NCBI RefSeq assembly: GCF_035013165.1
Contig: NZ_JAYGJQ010000001.1
Span: 1,364,001-1,428,000 of the forward strand
Length of the DNA: 64,000 nt
From: Bacteriovorax sp. PP10
Lineage (GTDB): Bacteria; Bdellovibrionota; Bacteriovoracia; Bacteriovoracales; Bacteriovoracaceae
Direction of reading: 5' to 3'
Shown: piece after piece, positions 63,012-64,000 of the stretch
How positions within the stretch are numbered: the first letter of the stretch is position 1
Layout of the letters: each line of letters starts with the position of its first letter
Notes under the pieces: generated by a model
What the model was told of the DNA's origin: nothing
The model's database searches: none
Seen by the model: only the letters and a program-made list of their open reading frames with translations
Position numbers and translations under genes: made by a program

Positions 63012-64000
63012 ATGTCTTTAAAGGCAAAAATCGAAATCGACGGAAAAGTTCTTGAGTACCCTGTAATCGAAGGGTCAGAAAAAGAGAAGGCAATCGACAT
63101 CTCTAAATTACGTGCAGACACTGGATGCATCACGATCGACCACGGTTTTTTAAACACTGGTTCATGCGCTTCAGCAGTTACATTCCTTGATGGTGAGTTA
63201 GGAATTCTTCGTTACAGAGGATACCCAATTGAGCAACTTGCAGAAAAATCATCTTTCATCGAAGTAGCTTACTTATTAAACTACGGACAACTTCCAACTG
63301 CTGCTGAACTATCTTCTTTCGAAAAGAAAGTAGCTTCATACTCTCAACTTCCTGAGTACATCACTAGCATGATTAAGCTGTTCCCAAAGACAGCTCACCC
63401 AATGGCAATTGCTTCTTCAGTAACTGTTGCTCTATCAGCACACTACCCTGAACTAAACAATCCAAACCCAACAAAAGAACAAAAAGATGAAATCTATGCT
63501 CTTCTAATGGGTCAATTCAAAATCATCACTGCTGCAATCCAAAGAACAACTACTGGGCAACCACTAGTAGCTTCTAACCCAGCTCTTTCTTACACAGAAG
63601 ACTTTATGTCGATGATGGGTATGAAAGCTTCTAAAGACGTAGCAAAAGCTCTAGACGTTCTTCTAATCCTTCACGCTGATCACGAACAAAACTGTTCAAC
63701 ATCAACTGTAAGAGTAGTTGGTTCATCTAACGCTTCAGTATTTGCTTCAATCTCAGCTGGTATCGACGCACTTTGGGGACCACTACACGGTGGAGCTAAC
63801 CAAGAAGTTCTAGAAATGCTTGAAGAGATTTCAAATGCTGGTGGCGATTACAAAAAAGCACTTGAGCGCGCAAAAGATAAGAACGATACATTTAAACTAA
63901 TGGGATTCGGTCACCGCGTTTATAAAAATTTCGACCCACGCGCAAAGATCATTAAAGTTGCATGTGACAATGTTCTTGCTCAACTTGGTGTAAAAGATCC
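63012..64000 (+). CDS. gltA: Citrate synthase, N-terminal part (3' end outside window)
   Basis: The frame from ATG 63012, with GGAGG at about 8 bases, is open to the window edge (329 codons). It condenses oxaloacetate and acetyl-CoA to citrate. Landmarks are the N-terminal strands LKAKIEIDGKVLEYPVIEG, TGCITIDHGFLNTGSCASA, ILRYRGYPIEQLAEKS, LILHADHEQNCSTSTVRVV and GPLHGGANQEVLEML (the two catalytic histidines) and GFGHRVYKNFDPRAK. This is the hexameric type II form found in Proteobacteria. The third catalytic residue, an Asp, lies beyond the window. Together with acnA it supplies the first steps of the TCA cycle. Confidence 0.97.
   Translation, partial: MSLKAKIEIDGKVLEYPVIEGSEKEKAIDISKLRADTGCITIDHGFLNTGSCASAVTFLDGELGILRYRGYPIEQLAEKSSFIEVAYLLNYGQLPTAAELSSFEKKVASYSQLPEYITSMIKLFPKTAHPMAIASSVTVALSAHYPELNNPNPTKEQKDEIYALLMGQFKIITAAIQRTTTGQPLVASNPALSYTEDFMSMMGMKASKDVAKALDVLLILHADHEQNCSTSTVRVVGSSNASVFASISAGIDALWGPLHGGANQEVLEMLEEISNAGGDYKKALERAKDKNDTFKLMGFGHRVYKNFDPRAKIIKVACDNVLAQLGVKD

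Overview
The window looks like chromosomal DNA from a low-G+C (about 40% by eye) predatory or predator-related Bdellovibrionota, most likely of the Bacteriovorax/Peredibacter type. The evidence is a TIGR02147-type regulator, very many exported or lipid-anchored proteins of no known family, a short flagellin, PilT, degenerate HD-GYP proteins and several large phage-tail-like adhesins. Apart from the fibre genes I see no mobile element, and I see no CRISPR array, rRNA or tRNA.

Layout. 1-5.6 kb: the end of spermidine synthase, the first fibre-like lipoprotein, a Cys-repeat secreted protein and another exported protein. 5.6-8.6 kb (minus): an operon of a PAS histidine kinase with damaged catalytic boxes, a single-domain response regulator and a patatin phospholipase. 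8.7-17.5 kb: a cluster of exported proteins (two paralogues, a gluzincin metalloprotease, a DUF2799 lipoprotein, a lytic transglycosylase-like lipoprotein, a papain-like protease) around a TIGR02147 regulator and an rRNA methyltransferase. 17.7-21.7 kb: a divergent SelO-like protein coupled to an S51 peptidase, a 27-codon micro-ORF, YbaN and a LysR regulator. 21.8-30.3 kb: aconitase, two S41 proteases and small membrane proteins. 30.3-39.5 kb: PilT, a GT9 heptosyltransferase-like enzyme, an adenosine-deaminase-like hydrolase coupled to a membrane J-domain protein, a dipeptide epimerase, an outer-membrane protein and a GT4 glycosyltransferase. 39.5-45.7 kb: flagellin behind a probable sigma-28 promoter, then pstCAB-phoU-phoBR (minus) behind a probable Pho box, without pstS. 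46-57.5 kb: an HD-GYP-like protein and two giant fibre lipoproteins. 57.5-64 kb: SfsA, two more HD-GYP-like proteins, pyrE and the start of citrate synthase.

The most striking system is a family of three lipid-anchored chimeric fibres (genes at 854, 47374 and 52435). They share one N-terminal anchor region and a phage-tail-fibre-like shaft, but carry different tips. One ends in a formylglycine-generating-enzyme/C-type-lectin-like domain. Two end in a self-cleaving S74 chaperone with a conserved Cys-containing tail. The shafts are built from DNA-level repeats, including four copies of a 123-bp module and a 112-bp pair differing at 3 positions, which suggests ongoing recombination. They resemble the mosaic adhesive trimeric (MAT) fibres described in Bdellovibrio, but the lipobox and the repeat structure deserve attention.

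Secondary themes are signalling proteins that lost catalytic residues (one kinase and three HD-GYP-like proteins), and a near-perfect palindrome upstream of two exported-protein genes. All functional calls rest on motif reading by eye; no search or structure prediction was run.
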